Source: Candidatus Arsenophonus triatominarum | GTDB taxonomy: Bacteria > Pseudomonadota > Gammaproteobacteria > Enterobacterales > Enterobacteriaceae | Direction of reading: 5' to 3' | Length of the DNA: 64,000 nucleotides | Assembly (NCBI RefSeq): GCF_001640365.1 | Contig: NZ_LWMI01000010.1 | Span: forward strand, 1 to 64,000 | Shown: positions 55,768 through 64,000 of the stretch, piece by piece | How the letters are laid out: each line of letters starts with the position of its first letter | Position numbering within the stretch: position 1 is the stretch's first letter | Position numbers and translations under genes: made by a program | The notes under the pieces: generated by a model | The model's input: only the letters and a program-made list of their open reading frames with translations | The model's database searches: none | What the model was told of the DNA's origin: nothing

Positions 55768-55797
55768 AGCATGCTGATTATCAGTATGCTTTTTCTT
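55768..55797 (+). terminator. Terminator after yebC
   Basis: AGCATGCTGA / TCAGTATGCT stem (9 of 10 pairs), three-base loop, then TTTTTCTTT. Confidence 0.8.
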
Positions 55798-55829
55798 TGC
55801 ATGTTTAACCTACTCAGTGAGTCAAGAAT

Positions 55830-56351
55830 ATGGCAATTATTCTTGGGATTGATCCTGGTTCGCGTATTACCGGTTATGGTGTTATTCGTCAACAAAGTCG
55901 ACAGTTGATCTATTTAGGTAGTGGCTGTATACGTACTCAGGCAGACGATCTGCCAACACGCTTACAACGTATTTATGCAGGTGTCACTGAAATCATTACC
56001 CAATATCGACCGGACAGTTTTGCTATCGAACAGGTGTTTATGGCAAAAAATGCCGATTCTGCTCTAAAATTAGGTCAAGCAAGAGGCGTGGCGATTTTAG
56101 CTGCAGTCAATAATCAATTACCAGTTTTTGAATATGCGGCGCGACAAGTAAAACAATCCGTTGTTGGCACGGGAGCGGCGGAAAAAAAACAAGTTCAGCA
56201 TATGGTCTGCTCAATATTGAAATTGTTATCGCATTCTCAAGCTGATGCTGCTGATGCTTTAGCTATTGCGATCACGCATTGTCATTTTAATCAAAATTTG
56301 GCTCGAATAGGTGAGCCAGAACTATCATTGGCTAAAAGACGCTTGCGTTAA
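55830..56351 (+). CDS. ruvC: Holliday junction resolvase RuvC
   Basis: Nicks Holliday junctions symmetrically together with RuvAB. 173 residues, as in E. coli. The catalytic acidic residues are in [14 protein letters not shown] (D7), [23 protein letters not shown] (E66) and [16 protein letters not shown] (two Asp). It is followed by a perfect terminator, so ruvAB probably has its own promoter. E. coli yebB between ruvC and ruvA is absent. Confidence 0.97.
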   Translation: MAIILGIDPGSRITGYGVIRQQSRQLIYLGSGCIRTQADDLPTRLQRIYAGVTEIITQYRPDSFAIEQVFMAKNADSALKLGQARGVAILAAVNNQLPVFEYAARQVKQSVVGTGAAEKKQVQHMVCSILKLLSHSQADAADALAIAITHCHFNQNLARIGEPELSLAKRRLR

Positions 56352-56353
56352 TG

Positions 56354-56379
56354 ACTGGATATAAATCCAGTATTTTTTT
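56354..56379 (+). terminator. Terminator after ruvC
   Basis: Perfect ACTGGAT / ATCCAGT stem with a four-base ATAA loop followed by ATTTTTTT. Confidence 0.8.
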
Positions 56380-56422
56380 ATAATATAAGCATTAGCAGAA
56401 TAACCTAAAAGAGGAAATCGAT

Positions 56423-57034
56423 GTGATTGGTCGCTTGCGAGGCACTATTTTGGAAAAACAGCCGCCTATTGTATTACTCGAACTAAATGGTGTAGGTTAT
56501 GAAGTTCATATGCCAATGACCTGCTTTTATGAATTACCAGAAATTGGTCAGGAAGTGATCTTGTGGACTCAATTTATCGTGCGTGAAGATGCACAGCTAC
56601 TATATGGCTTCAATGATAAGCAAGAAAGGGCATTATTTCGTGAGTTAATTAAGGTTAATGGGGTAGGTCCTAAATTAGCGCTGGCCATTTTATCCGGTAT
56701 GTCAGCTTATCAATTTGTTTCTGCGATAGAACAAGAAGCGATTTCTAGGTTGGTAAAATTACCGGGTGTTGGCAAAAAAACCGCAGAACGGCTGGTGGTT
56801 GAAATGAAAGACCGCTTTAAAGGACTTAATGTCGATCTATTTAATAATAGTGCGATAGATTTACCTGGCTCATCAGCAGCAAAACAAAATAGTCATATTG
56901 AAGCAGAGGCAGTTTCTGCATTGATTTCTTTAGGCTATAAACCACAAGATGCGAGCCGTATGATTGGCAAAGTTGCACATGGAGCTACTAACTGTGAAGC
57001 ATTGATCCGCGAAGCATTGCGAGCTGCATTATAA
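56423..57034 (+). CDS. ruvA: Holliday junction DNA helicase subunit RuvA
   Basis: Tetramer that binds the junction and loads RuvB. 203 residues as in E. coli. Domain [32 protein letters not shown]; two helix-hairpin-helix motifs, [15 protein letters not shown] and [16 protein letters not shown]; domain [20 protein letters not shown] ending [10 protein letters not shown] binds RuvB. Start is GTG at 56423 with GAGGAA upstream; an overlapping ATG gives an immediate stop. TATAAT-like DNA near 56378 may be its promoter. ruvB follows by 22 bp. Confidence 0.97.
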   Translation: MIGRLRGTILEKQPPIVLLELNGVGYEVHMPMTCFYELPEIGQEVILWTQFIVREDAQLLYGFNDKQERALFRELIKVNGVGPKLALAILSGMSAYQFVSAIEQEAISRLVKLPGVGKKTAERLVVEMKDRFKGLNVDLFNNSAIDLPGSSAAKQNSHIEAEAVSALISLGYKPQDASRMIGKVAHGATNCEALIREALRAAL

Positions 57035-57056
57035 ATAATAAGTAAGGAACAAATCT

Positions 57057-58073
57057 ATGATTGAGGCTGATCGTTTAGTTTCTGCTGAGAATTTACCTGA
57101 TGAAGACGTGATTGATCGCGCTATTCGACCAAAACTCCTTACTGAATATGTCGGGCAACCTCAGGTTTGCCAACAGATGGAAATCTTTATCCAGGCAGCT
57201 AAATTACGAGCTGAAGCCCTTGATCACTTGCTGATTTTTGGTCCACCTGGGCTCGGTAAAACGACATTAGCGGGTATTGTGGCGAATGAATTGGGCGCAA
57301 ATTTACGTACCACCTCCGGCCCAGTATTAGAAAAGGCAGGGGATTTAGCGGCAATGCTAACTAATTTAGAACCGCATGATGTACTCTTTATTGATGAAAT
57401 ACATCGTTTGTCGCCGGTTGTAGAAGAGATCCTTTATCCGGCAATGGAAGATTACCAACTGGATATCATGATAGGAGAAGGGCCTGCTGCGCGTTCAATT
57501 AAAATTGATCTACCTCCTTTTACTCTAGTTGGTGCAACAACCAGAGCCGGCTCACTGACATCCCCGCTTAGAGATCGTTTTGGTATTGTTCAGCGTCTTG
57601 AATTTTATAATGTCGATGATTTACAGACGATTGTATTACGTAGTGCTCACTTTATGAGGTTAGAAATTTCTGATGCCGGTGCGAGACAAATTGCGATGCG
57701 CTCACGGGGAACGCCGCGGATAACTAATCGTTTGTTACGGCGAGTAAGAGATTTTGCCCAAATAAAAGGTGATGGTATTATTGATGGCGACATCGCTTCA
57801 CAGGCATTAGATATGCTTAATGTTGATTCAGCCGGTTTTGACTATCTTGATCGTAAATTATTGATAGCTATTATTGATAAATTTATGGGAGGACCGGTAG
57901 GATTAGACAATGTGGCCGCTGCAATTGGTGAAGAAAGGGAAACCATAGAGGATGTTCTTGAACCTTTCCTGATTCAACAAGGATTTATTCAGCGTACTCC
58001 CCGTGGTCGAATTGCGACTGATCATGCCTACCGCCATTTTGGACTTAATAAAGATCATGATGATGCTAATTAA
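57057..58073 (+). CDS. ruvB: Holliday junction branch migration ATPase RuvB
   Basis: AAA+ motor that drives branch migration. 338 residues (E. coli 336). Walker [23 protein letters not shown] (near residue 60), Walker [11 protein letters not shown], sensor 1 [22 protein letters not shown] with the arginine finger region, sensor 2 [18 protein letters not shown], and a C-terminal winged helix ending [17 protein letters not shown]. With ruvA it forms the usual operon. Confidence 0.98.
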   Translation: MIEADRLVSAENLPDEDVIDRAIRPKLLTEYVGQPQVCQQMEIFIQAAKLRAEALDHLLIFGPPGLGKTTLAGIVANELGANLRTTSGPVLEKAGDLAAMLTNLEPHDVLFIDEIHRLSPVVEEILYPAMEDYQLDIMIGEGPAARSIKIDLPPFTLVGATTRAGSLTSPLRDRFGIVQRLEFYNVDDLQTIVLRSAHFMRLEISDAGARQIAMRSRGTPRITNRLLRRVRDFAQIKGDGIIDGDIASQALDMLNVDSAGFDYLDRKLLIAIIDKFMGGPVGLDNVAAAIGEERETIEDVLEPFLIQQGFIQRTPRGRIATDHAYRHFGLNKDHDDAN

Positions 58074-58457
58074 GCTTATTAATGGGGTTAAATTTATTGC
58101 TTGTAATTTGCTAATATAATCATGCTAATTATTTTCAATGCAGCTTAACACCAGGTTAGGCTGCTATTTATAATATATGAATAAATAATAATTTATTTAT
58201 AATTATTATCTGTTATTTTTATTAACCATTTTTATTATCAATGAACTTCTTATTTAATTAATGCATTATTAATATAAATTGATGATATTTAACTCTCAAA
58301 AATAAGGAATAGTTTAATATTAATATAATTAATTATATTATTTTTATTGATGTTTTTGCCGTTGTTAAATAATAAATTTACGGTAGTTTTCATTTTTTCA
58401 TTATGTCTACTAACTATTTTTTAATAAATAAAATTAGCTAATTATGGAATAAACTGA
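58074..58457. other. AT-rich intergenic region after ruvB
   Basis: 384 bp, strongly AT-rich with many stops in all frames. A weak hairpin (gcagcttaac / gttaggctgc) near 58140-58163 could end ruvAB transcription. Probably also the promoter region of the broken Ail-like gene. Confidence 0.4.
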
Positions 58458-58513
58458 ATGAAAATAAAATTATTATTATCAATGTTAGTATTATAAGTTT
58501 TGCCAGAGCAATA

Positions 58514-59705
58514 TGTAGTAGCTCAGACTTGAGCTGACAGTTGCCGGTTATTTATACAGTATCTGTCAGGTTAAATTTGATTTAAATCTTTTTCTCGCCA
58601 AAGTTGTTTTCCCTCGTATAAAGTTACCATAGGAGTTCGACCGCAACACATTTTTCCTTGATGAGTGCGTTGGTTATTGTATTCGTCTAATCATTTGTCT
58701 AAATCAGTTTGTAATTCGGCTAAATTACCGAAGATTTTCTTACGAAAAGCCACCTGATAGAACTCTTGTAATACAGTTTTATGAAAGCGTTCACAAATCC
58801 CATTGGTTTGAGGTGAACGAGCTTTAGTTTTTGTATGATCAATATCGTTGATAGCGAGATAAAGTTGATAATCGTGATGCTCAACTTTACCACAATACTC
58901 ACTGCCTCTGTCCGTCAGTATACGTAAAATCGGTAATCCATGCTGGGTGTAAAAAGGCAGAACCTTGTCATTTAATAAATCTGCCGCCGTTATCCCGCTT
59001 TTCGTTGTGTAAAGCTTACAATGAACGACTTTACTATAAGTATCAATGTAAGTCTGTTGATAAACACGACCAACGCCTTTTAAATGATTGACATAAAAAG
59101 TGTCCTGTGACCCCAAATAACCCTGATGTGCTGTTTCAATCTCACCATTGGCCTCATCATCCTGTGCTTTTTTTTCGAGTGCGCTGATTTGTGATTCTGA
59201 CAGGATAATCCCTTCTGTCGCTATTTTATCTTCTAGTGCCTTTAGACGTTTTTTAAAATTTTCAAGATGATGACGTAGCCAAATAGAACGAACACCACTT
59301 CCCGAAACAAAAATTCCTTTTTTTTAGTTCATTACTACTGCGGTGTTGTCCGTGTGCAGGGTATTCAATCGCATACTCAACTACAGCGCTTTCAATCTGT
59401 TCATCTACTCTATTTTTTATGTTAGGTACCCGTCGATTTTGATTAATTAAGGCATCGCTCCCACCATTGTTAACAAATTCTTGATAGCGATAGAAAGTAT
59501 CTCGGGATACACCCATAATCTTACAGGCTTTTGATACGTTATGAGGCTCTTCAGCAAGGTTAAGTAACCCGACTTTATGTTTGATGATAGGATTATTTGT
59601 TTGATACATAGAATTACCTTTTATTCTATCATCTAATGATTTTAATTAAAACAGGTAACGCTCTTTTTTAAATCAGAATTGTCAGATTAAGTTAAGACTA
59701 ATACA
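58514..59705 (-). mobile_element. IS481-like element, copy F (1192 bp)
   Basis: Ends tgtagtagctcagactt and taagttaagactaataca. It lies between the putative signal-peptide piece of the Ail-like gene and an IS982 copy. Confidence 0.93.
58570..59609 (-). pseudogene. IS481-like transposase, copy F
   Basis: The N-terminal frame 59262-59609 opens MYQTNNPIIKHKVGLLNLAEE and breaks after SSNELKKRNFC through a base loss near 59320. The core frame 58691-59116 keeps ILTDRGSEYCG and QTNGICERFHKTV and stops early at LDK through a W-to-stop change (aatcatttgtc). Inactive. Confidence 0.85.
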
Positions 59706-60428
59706 CTTATTGCCTGATGGATGATTTTTGTAAAGACTTCGAGCCAAAAATGCATGAAATTTTGCTGAATAACGGTAGTAAGCGTCGTAGACGGTCTGCT
59801 CAGCTTTCGTTGGCTGAAATGATGACACTGGTTGTTTTGTTTCATCAACTCCGATTCAGACAATTCAAGGTATTTTATCTCTATCATATCCATTTATATC
59901 TCAGGAAGGAATTTCCTAACTTGCCATCATATTCACGCTGCGTAGAGTTACTTCCGCGCAGTGCCTTAGCTTTAACGGCACTGTTTGAGTCAATTAAGGG
60001 AAAGTGCACGGGTCTGTCGGTTGCCGATTCTACTCCGATAGCTGTGTGTGATAACTTACGGATCCGCCGGCATAAAGTCTTCGATGGGATAGCTGAACGA
60101 GGAAAAACCTCAACAGGTTGGTTCTTTGGTTTCAAACTTCATGTAATTATCAATCATTTGGGGGAAATACTCAGTTTTCGACTTACACCAGGAAACACAG
60201 ATGATCGGAAACCATTACCTGAGCTGATAAAAGATCTTTCTGGTTGTTTGTATGCGGATAAAGGGTATTTATCGGCTTCACTGAAACAGCAACTGAAAAC
60301 AATGGGAATTAACCTTATAACGAATATCAAGAAGAAAATGAAGCCTGTTGAACAGACTTGTTTCGACAAAGTCATCTTGCGTCATCGTTCTGTCATTGAA
60401 ACGGTATTTGATGAGTTAAAAAATCTTT
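59706..60428 (+). mobile_element. IS982-like element, 5'- and 3'-truncated
   Basis: The longest open IS982 transposase here runs from MDDFCKDFEPKMHEILLNNG to FDELKNL. It keeps LSVADSTPIAVCDN (first D), FGFKLH, RLTPGNTDDRKPL (second D) and YADKGYLS, then is cut by MITE M15 at 60429. The first 10 residues (seen at 33072-33271) are removed by IS481 copy F. The last 40 or so residues are lost and replaced by MITE-coded residues. Confidence 0.88.
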
Positions 60429-60620
60429 CACGAGTTTCGCACAAGCATATAAAATTCCAGAAATGGCTTAAAAGCAATGGTTAATTTGCAAGTTACTAAA
60501 ACGTATAAATTTGTTTAAATTACAATAAGTTGCTTTTAATTTATAAGATTTTGTCTATTTATATATTATGCTGAATTAAACTTAAAAATAGAGCGTTTTT
60601 TTATTGGTGCGAAACTCGTG
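60429..60620 (-). repeat. IS4-type MITE, copy M15
   Basis: 192 bp; left flank IS982, right flank the Ail-like remnant. Only CTTT is shared by the flanks, so probably not a clean insertion. Confidence 0.93.
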
Positions 60621-60654
60621 CTTTCATTAAGTTTTGGTCCTAGTTATCGTTTTA

Positions 60655-61317
60655 TAGCTAGGCGACTTAATTTTGATTACAAGGTGTGTTATGAGTTATA
60701 CAATTGATTTTCGACGTAAAGTAATATCTGTAAGGAAAGCCGAAGGTTTAACAATTCGAGAAACTGAGAAACAATTCCGTATTGGAAAAGCGTCTTTAGT
60801 ACGTTGGCTTAAACGACCAGAGCCAAAAAATTCAACGCCACGTAAGAGGAAGCTCGATAAAAATGCTTTAGCAAAAGATGTGGAACAGTATCCAGATGCT
60901 TACCAAAAGGAACGGGCAGAGCGATTCGGTGTTTGTAAAAAGACTATTTGGCAATCCCTTAAAAAGCTGGGATTAACCTATAAAAAAAACTCTATTCCAT
61001 CCAAAAACCAACGAAAGCGACAGGCTGGCACATCAGCAAAAAAGACAACAGTATGAAAAAAAAAGATAAATCTGTTGTTTTTATTGATGAAAGTGGTTTT
61101 TCACATGACACTCCACGAACTCACGGCTATTCCCCAAAAGGTCACCGTTGTTTTGGCCTGAAAAACTGGGGCGCTAAGGGAAGAACAAATGTTATTGGCG
61201 CTTTATTGGGAACAACCCTTTTTGCTATCGGATTATTTGATTGCAATATTAACCGTGATGTTTTTTATGTTTGGATCACAAAAATATTGCTCCCAGAACT
61301 TCCTGAAAATTCTGTTA
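60655..61317 (+). mobile_element. IS630-like element, copy 7, 5' part (663 bp)
   Basis: TA precedes the left end. The element stops at tctgtta, where copy 8 begins at its own TA target. It differs from the others by A-to-E (ETEKQF) and by nine A in place of eight before GATAAATCT. Confidence 0.92.
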
Positions 61318-61370
61318 TAGCTAGGCGACTTAATTTTGATTACAAGGTGTGTTATGAGTTATACAATTGA
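60691..61370 (+). pseudogene. IS630-like transposase, copy 7, truncated
   Basis: orfA is complete (to 61056). The extra A near 61060 gives an ATG-started catalytic frame (MKKKDKSVVFIDESGF...) that runs to PELPENSV, then into copy 8 end sequence (IARRLNFDYKVCYELYN). The second D block and the catalytic Glu are missing. Confidence 0.85.
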
Positions 61371-62198
61371 TTTTCGACGTAAAGTAATATCTGTAAGGAA
61401 AGCCGAAGGTTTAACAATTCGAGAAACTGCGAAACAATTCCGTATTGGAAAAGCGTCTTTAGTACGTTGGCTTAAACGACCAGAGCCAAAAAATTCAACG
61501 CCACGTAAGAGGAAGCTCGATAAAAATGCTTTAGCAAAAGATGTGGAACAGTATCCAGATGCTTACCAAAAGGAACGGGCAGAGCGATTCGGTGTTTGTA
61601 AAAAGACTATTTGGCAATCCCTTAAAAAGCTGGGATTAACCTATAAAAAAAACTCTATTCCATCCAAAAACCAACGAAAGCGACAGGCTGGCACATCAGC
61701 AAAAAAGACAACAGTATGAAAAAAAAGATAAATCTGTTGTTTTTATTGATGAAAGTGGTTTTTCACATGACACTCCACGAACTCACGGCTATTCCCCAAA
61801 AGGTCACCGTTGTTTTGGCCTGAAAAACTGGGGTGCTAAGGGAAGAACAAATGTTATTGGCGCTTTATTGGGAACAACCCTTTTTGCTATCGGATTATTT
61901 GATTGCAATATTAATCGTGATGTTTTTTATGTTTGGATCACAAAAATATTGCTCCCAGAACTTCCTGAAAATTCTGTTATTTTTATGGACAACGCTAGCT
62001 TTCACAAAGGTAAGAATATTGAACAGGCAATTATAAACGCAGGACACCAGATAGAATATTTGCCTGTGTATTCACCAGATTTAAATCCTATAGAACATAA
62101 ATGGTCTCAAGCTAAACGTAAAAAGATGGAAACAGGATGCACTATCGATGACCTGTTTTTAATACATATGCTGTAATCAAAATTAAGTCGCCTAGCTA
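61318..62198 (+). mobile_element. IS630-like element, copy 8 (881 bp)
   Basis: Complete, with TA on each side. Its left neighbour is truncated copy 7; its right flank continues the Ail-like gene that flanks copy 7 on the left. Confidence 0.95.
61354..62176 (+). CDS. IS630-like transposase, two frames
   Basis: Same layout as the other full copies with the A8 junction; catalytic blocks FIDESGF, FMDNASFH and NPIEHKW are intact in the +1 frame. Confidence 0.85.
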
Positions 62199-62477
62199 TA
62201 ATAGCTATATTAGTCTCTATGGGTTAATTGGAGCTGCTCGTGGTAGAGTTGAGGCAAAATCACCATTCACAAATGCTTTTAAAGACACTCAAATTGAATT
62301 AGTTTATGTGCGGGTTTACAAATTAATCCGGTGGAGAATTTAGCTATTGATGTTACTTATGAACATACCAAATTATCTTTTGAACATACTAATTTAAAAA
62401 ATATAAAAGTCGGCACATGGATGCTTGGTGTCGGTTACCGGTTCTAATTTGATTAGCAAAATAAAAACTCACTACAA

Positions 62478-62669
62478 CACGAGTTTCGCACCAATAAAAA
62501 AACGCTCTATTTTTAAGTTTAATTCAGCATAATATATAAATAGACAAAATCTTATAAATTAAAAGCAACTTATTGTAATTTAAACAAATTTATACGTTTT
62601 AGTAACTTGCAAATTAACCATTGCTTTTAAGCCATTTCTGGAATTTTATATGCCTGTGCGAAACTCGTG
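62478..62669 (+). repeat. IS4-type MITE, copy M16
   Basis: 192 bp with TACAA on both sides, between the Ail-like remnant and the 3' end of znuB. The rest of this 307-bp gap (62448-62477 and 62670-62754) shows nothing else. Confidence 0.95.
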
Positions 62670-62754
62670 TACAAGTCATAATTGATTGATTTGTAGTGAG
62701 GGAATAGGGTGTTTAAGCAATTTTAAAAATAATTTATTTTACCTCATGAATAGA

Positions 62755-63540
62755 TTAGTTTTTTATTTTAATAAATAAACTTAATACAAATAAAGCACTG
62801 GCACAGATCACAACTGAGGGCCCTGCTGGTGTATCGTAATAGGCAGACAGAGCAAGTCCAGCCGTCACTGCAAACATACCGATAATAATAGCAACTACTG
62901 CCATTTGCTCTGGTGTTTTGGCAAATCGTCTACCAGTAGCGGCAGGAATAATTAATAATGATGCAATAATTAAAGCCCCAACAAATTTCATGGCAATACC
63001 TATGGTAAGGGCAGTAACCAGCATTAATAATTCTTTAAGCTGCTGTATTTTTACTCCATCAACAAAAGCTAAATCCTGATTAACTGTTATTGACAGTAAA
63101 TTACGCCATTGCCAGACAATAATTGAGCAAACAATAGCAACACCTATCGCGATTGAAAAAACATCCTCGGTGGTTACCGATAATAGATCACCAAATAAAT
63201 AAGCCATCAAATCCATACGAACATTGTCCATTAAACTAACGACTACTAATCCAAGTGATAGGGCACTATGCGCCATTATGCCTAATAGGGTATCGATGGC
63301 TAGATGTGGGCGCTTTTCTAGCCAGGCTAATAAAATTGCAAGAAGAAGGGTGATAGCAATAACGGCATAAAACAGATTAACATTGAGTAATAAACCAAAA
63401 GCGATACCAAGTAATGATGCATGAGCGAGAGTATCACCAAAATATGACATACGCCGCCAGACAACGAAAGAGCCTAGCGGTCCTGCGGCAATGACTAACA
63501 GCATACCGGCTAACCACCCAGGTAGTAATAGTTCAATCAT
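62755..63540 (-). CDS. znuB: Zinc ABC transporter permease ZnuB
   Basis: Membrane subunit of the high-affinity zinc importer ZnuABC. 261 residues, the E. coli length. About eight hydrophobic helices; conserved blocks [71 protein letters not shown] and [27 protein letters not shown] 63540 is the family start (MIELLLPGW) and overlaps the znuC stop by 8 bp; a longer in-frame start at 63576 would sit deep in znuC. Convergent with ruvB in the ancestral order. Confidence 0.96.
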   Translation of the reverse strand: MIELLLPGWLAGMLLVIAAGPLGSFVVWRRMSYFGDTLAHASLLGIAFGLLLNVNLFYAVIAITLLLAILLAWLEKRPHLAIDTLLGIMAHSALSLGLVVVSLMDNVRMDLMAYLFGDLLSVTTEDVFSIAIGVAIVCSIIVWQWRNLLSITVNQDLAFVDGVKIQQLKELLMLVTALTIGIAMKFVGALIIASLLIIPAATGRRFAKTPEQMAVVAIIIGMFAVTAGLALSAYYDTPAGPSVVICASALFVLSLFIKIKN

Positions 63541-64000
63541 GATGACAGTTCCCTGTAGGTTTATCATCAATCTCATTATTTAAATCGCATTGATGATTAT
63601 GATGATGGTGGCGATAGATACCGATCTGTTCTATCCCACGATGGCCGAACATAGCAATAAATTCGGGATCTAAAGCCACATCCTCTGGCCGACCAGAGCA
63701 GCATATTTGTTTATTAATACAGAGTACTTTATCAGTTTTTGCCATCACAAGGTGGAGATCATGTGAAATCATAAAAACAGCACAATTTGATTCGGTACGA
63801 ATATTATCAATTAGATTATATAAAGCGACTTGACCATTGATATCTACGCCTTGTGTAGGTTCATCTAAAACAAGTAATTGTGGTTGATTCAGTAAAGCAC
63901 GGGCAAGTAGAACACGTTGAGTTTCCCCGCCTGATAGTTTTTGCATTTGTTGCTCGATAAGATGATCGGTGCCGACACGTATTAAAGCAGGAATAATATT
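63533..64000 (-). CDS. znuC: Zinc ABC transporter ATP-binding protein ZnuC (5' part beyond window)
   Basis: ATPase subunit of ZnuABC. The visible C-terminal 155 or so residues hold the ABC signature [16 protein letters not shown], Walker [14 protein letters not shown], the switch His in [12 protein letters not shown], and a His-rich tail (HHHHNHQC ... GNCHHD) that may bind zinc. Walker A lies outside the window. In the E. coli arrangement znuA is divergent beyond it. Translationally coupled to znuB. Confidence 0.95.
   Translation of the reverse strand, partial: NIIPALIRVGTDHLIEQQMQKLSGGETQRVLLARALLNQPQLLVLDEPTQGVDINGQVALYNLIDNIRTESNCAVFMISHDLHLVMAKTDKVLCINKQICCSGRPEDVALDPEFIAMFGHRGIEQIGIYRHHHHNHQCDLNNEIDDKPTGNCHHD

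Larger units (their letters stand above)
58458..62447 (+). pseudogene. Ail/OmpX-like outer-membrane protein, dispersed pieces
   Basis: Eight-stranded beta-barrel proteins of this family act in adhesion and serum resistance. The C-terminal pieces at 60621-60654 and 62201-62447 give SLSFGPSYRFNSYISLYGLI, GAARGRVEAK, a one-base frameshift, then AGLQINPVENLAIDVTYEHT and NIKVGTWMLGVGYRF, the classic family ending in Phe. The start at 58458-58513 gives a signal-peptide-like MKIKLLLSMLVL then a stop; linking it to this gene is my inference from its position and direction. IS481, IS982, MITE and IS630 DNA fill the middle, and the first barrel strands are missing. Confidence 0.7.

Noticed and set aside
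63533-63640. His-rich tail of ZnuC as an unusual metal-sensing addition
   Set aside because: A histidine-rich stretch after GIYRHHH is already present in enterobacterial ZnuC, so this is ordinary for the family.

Overview
This window looks like part of the chromosome of an insect-associated enterobacterium in the Morganellaceae, most like Arsenophonus or a relative. The basis is the AT-rich sequence, housekeeping genes that are very close to E. coli homologues and lie in E. coli order, a heavy load of insertion sequences, and many freshly broken accessory genes. The genus is inferred from general knowledge; no database search was possible.

Layout. Bases 1-4.1 kb are a graveyard of nested transposons: an IS3 remnant, two IS5-like copies, an IS21 istB and an IS91-type transposase. 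From 4.4 to 10.3 kb lie a broken uspF-like gene, intact yjjP-yjjB (ThrE-type exporter halves), endA split by IS630, and a truncated phoH. From 10.6 to 23.2 kb is the conserved block ychF, pth, (ychH remnant), prs, ispE, lolB, then the divergent hemA, prfA, prmC, sirB1, kdsA, followed by a yhcC-type radical SAM gene and tRNA-Ser(GGA). From 23.4 to 33.3 kb are a shattered ycdY, intact murJ, tRNA-Val(GAC), and IS elements inserted into one another. From 33.3 to 43.7 kb is the mdtK (broken), ribE, punR/ydhB (broken), purR neighbourhood. From 45.7 to 58 kb are argS, cutC, cmoB-cmoA, yecN (broken), aspS-nudB-yebC, ruvC and ruvA-ruvB. From 58.4 kb to the end are an Ail/OmpX-like gene in pieces and the zinc importer genes znuB-znuC (znuC runs off the end).

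Mobile DNA. Six IS families are visible: IS630-like (8 copies, about 881 bp), IS481-like (6 copies plus a fragment, about 1194 bp), IS5-like (3 copies, 1037 bp), an IS4-superfamily element (only broken copies), IS982-like (only broken copies) and old IS3/IS21/IS91 relics. The dominant repeat is a MITE of about 192 bp (16 copies plus one fragment). It shares its 14-bp ends with the IS4-type element and makes 5-bp target duplications. Two further MITE-like elements match the ends of the IS5 and IS982 elements.

Functionally the retained genes serve translation (pth, prfA, prmC, argS, aspS, cmoAB, tRNAs), PRPP, haem, isoprenoid, riboflavin and KDO synthesis, envelope building (murJ, lolB, kdsA), recombination (ruvABC), purine control (purR) and zinc uptake. 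Losses fall on stress, surface, efflux and nuclease genes, as in a host-restricted lineage early in genome reduction. I found no CRISPR array, prophage or convincing new multi-gene system. The most unusual material is the MITE population: insertions at essential-gene promoters, and a terminal ATG that reads outward into the flanking genes.
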